DNA from: Listeria ivanovii subsp. ivanovii
GTDB lineage: Bacteria > Bacillota > Bacilli > Lactobacillales > Listeriaceae
DNA length: 64,000 nucleotides
Direction of reading: 5' to 3'
Assembly (NCBI RefSeq): GCF_900187025.1
Contig: NZ_LT906478.1
Span: 2,340,001 to 2,404,000 of the forward strand
The notes beneath the pieces were generated by a model that did no database searches, was not told where the DNA came from, and worked only from the letters and a program-made list of their open reading frames with translations. Positions 63,106 through 64,000 of the stretch are shown here, piece after piece. Numbering within the stretch: position 1 is the stretch's first letter; every line of letters begins with the position of its first letter. The position numbers were made by a program, and so were the translations under genes.

Positions 63106-64000
63106 ATGTTATATAGTAAAGAAAATCAAGAAAGTTATTTAGAACCCATTTTTGGATCCAGCGCAGAGGATTGTGATATTCCAAAATATACTCTTGGAAA
63201 AGAACCTTTAGAACCTCGTATCGCTTATCGATTAGTGAAAGATGAACTATTAGATGAAGGATCTGCTCGTCAAAATTTGGCTACTTTTTGCCAAACATAT
63301 ATGGAAGATGAAGCTACCAAATTAATGTCCGAAACCTTAGAAAAAAATGCCATTGATAAATCGGAGTATCCACGAACAGCGGAACTTGAAAATCGCTGCG
63401 TTAATATTATTGCAGATTTATGGCACGCACCAAAAGAACAAAAATTCATGGGAACTTCTACAATTGGCTCTAGTGAAGCTTGTATGTTAGGTGGAATGGC
63501 GATGAAATTTGCTTGGCGAAATCGTGCAGAAAAGCTAGGCCTAGATATTCATGCGAAAAAACCAAACCTTGTCATTTCTTCCGGTTACCAAGTTTGTTGG
63601 GAAAAATTCTGTGTTTACTGGGATATTGACATGCGGGTCGTGCCAATGGATAGAGACCATATGCAACTAAATACCGACCAAGTACTAGATTATATTGATG
63701 AATATACTATCGGCGTCGTCGGTATCCTTGGTATTACCTACACAGGACGTTACGATGACATCTACGCCCTTAATGAGAAAATCGAACAATACAACAGCCA
63801 AACAGATTACAAAGTTTACATCCACGTTGATGCAGCAAGCGGAGGCTTCTTTACCCCATTTGTGGAACCGGACATCATTTGGGACTTCCGTTTAAAAAAT
63901 GTTATCTCTATTAACACTTCTGGACATAAATATGGATTAGTTTATCCTGGTATCGGCTGGGTGCTTTGGAAAGATGAAAGCTATTTGCCAAAAGAACTCA
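63106..64000 (+). CDS. gadD2: Glutamate decarboxylase (partial, runs off the window)
   Basis: The first 298 codons of a roughly 465-residue PLP decarboxylase. TSTIGSSEACMLGG, HVDAASGGFF and SINTSGHKYGL are the PLP motifs; the Schiff-base lysine is K275. ATG follows TAGGAGG. It converts glutamate to GABA, consuming a proton; with gadT2 this is the main acid-survival pair in Listeria. The distal third of the gene is outside the window. Confidence 0.95.
   Translation, partial: MLYSKENQESYLEPIFGSSAEDCDIPKYTLGKEPLEPRIAYRLVKDELLDEGSARQNLATFCQTYMEDEATKLMSETLEKNAIDKSEYPRTAELENRCVNIIADLWHAPKEQKFMGTSTIGSSEACMLGGMAMKFAWRNRAEKLGLDIHAKKPNLVISSGYQVCWEKFCVYWDIDMRVVPMDRDHMQLNTDQVLDYIDEYTIGVVGILGITYTGRYDDIYALNEKIEQYNSQTDYKVYIHVDAASGGFFTPFVEPDIIWDFRLKNVISINTSGHKYGLVYPGIGWVLWKDESYLPKEL

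Overview
The window is a low-GC Firmicute chromosome segment that I read as Listeria (L. monocytogenes / L. innocua group). Evidence seen: AGGAGG-type ribosome binding sites, many TTG/GTG starts, T-rich bidirectional terminators, and a gene order that from memory matches the EGD-e stretch from about lmo2229 to lmo2363. Key markers are the arpJ transporter, the LhrA small-RNA locus, addBA, comK, the fru operon, psuGK and gadT2-gadD2. I could not run alignments, so species and strain are not fixed.

Layout. 1-3400: start of a probable penicillin-binding protein, an ArsC-like protein lacking the catalytic cysteine behind a sigma-B-like promoter, a CDF metal exporter with a manganese-type site, and a CNNM/CorC membrane protein behind a structured leader. 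3400-10980: a LysR regulator divergent from a shikimate/quinate-type catabolic cluster (TIM-barrel isomerase/dehydratase, flavin/Fe-S reductase, shikimate dehydrogenase, two MFS transporters). 10960-15000: Ada/Ogt alkylation response, a pseudouridine synthase, and an aldo/keto reductase-AlkD-VOC operon. 15000-24800: PiT phosphate uptake, a small AT-rich insertion with a frameshifted papain-like amidase, the arpJ amino-acid ABC system with an aminotransferase, a HAD phosphatase and a PurR-type purine permease. 25000-31400: PfpI, LhrA, an orphan PTS IIA, and a yitW-yitV-yitU-yitT-like block with a candidate Fur box. 30000-39430: an SOS-type addB-addA-yisK-yisL-yitT unit with a LexA box. 39500-41100: intact comK flanked by an IDEAL-domain protein and an XRE regulator. 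41100-49700: fruR-fruK-fruA, pepC, DUF523, psuK-psuG, rsuA. 49700-57900: Na+/H+ antiporter, amidohydrolase plus MFS pair, an unknown Crp-like protein, HdeD-like protein, nagB-like deaminase and HAD phosphatase. 57900-64000: YhgE/Pip membrane protein with an Rrf2 regulator, then gadT2-gadD2 acid resistance behind a 22-codon leader ORF; gadD2 runs off the end.

How it hangs together. This is mostly core chromosome with several stress circuits: sigma-B, SOS, alkylation, acid (GAD) and metal homeostasis. The strongest sequence-level regulatory readings are the LexA box at addB, paired PurBoxes at the purine permease, a Fur-like box at the SufT/YitW gene, three phased repeats in the fruR leader, a palindrome at rrf2, and a 15-mer shared by the LysR promoter and the second shikimate-type transporter.

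Relative to EGD-e as I recall it, comK is not split by an A118-type prophage, and the ytm-like sulfur operon between rsuA and the Na+/H+ antiporter is absent. I found no CRISPR array, tRNA, rRNA, insertion sequence or prophage. No clearly new multi-gene system stands out. The best undescribed candidates are the leader ORF before gadT2, the attenuator-like leader before the CNNM gene, and the small amidase locus at 17.3-18.8 kb.
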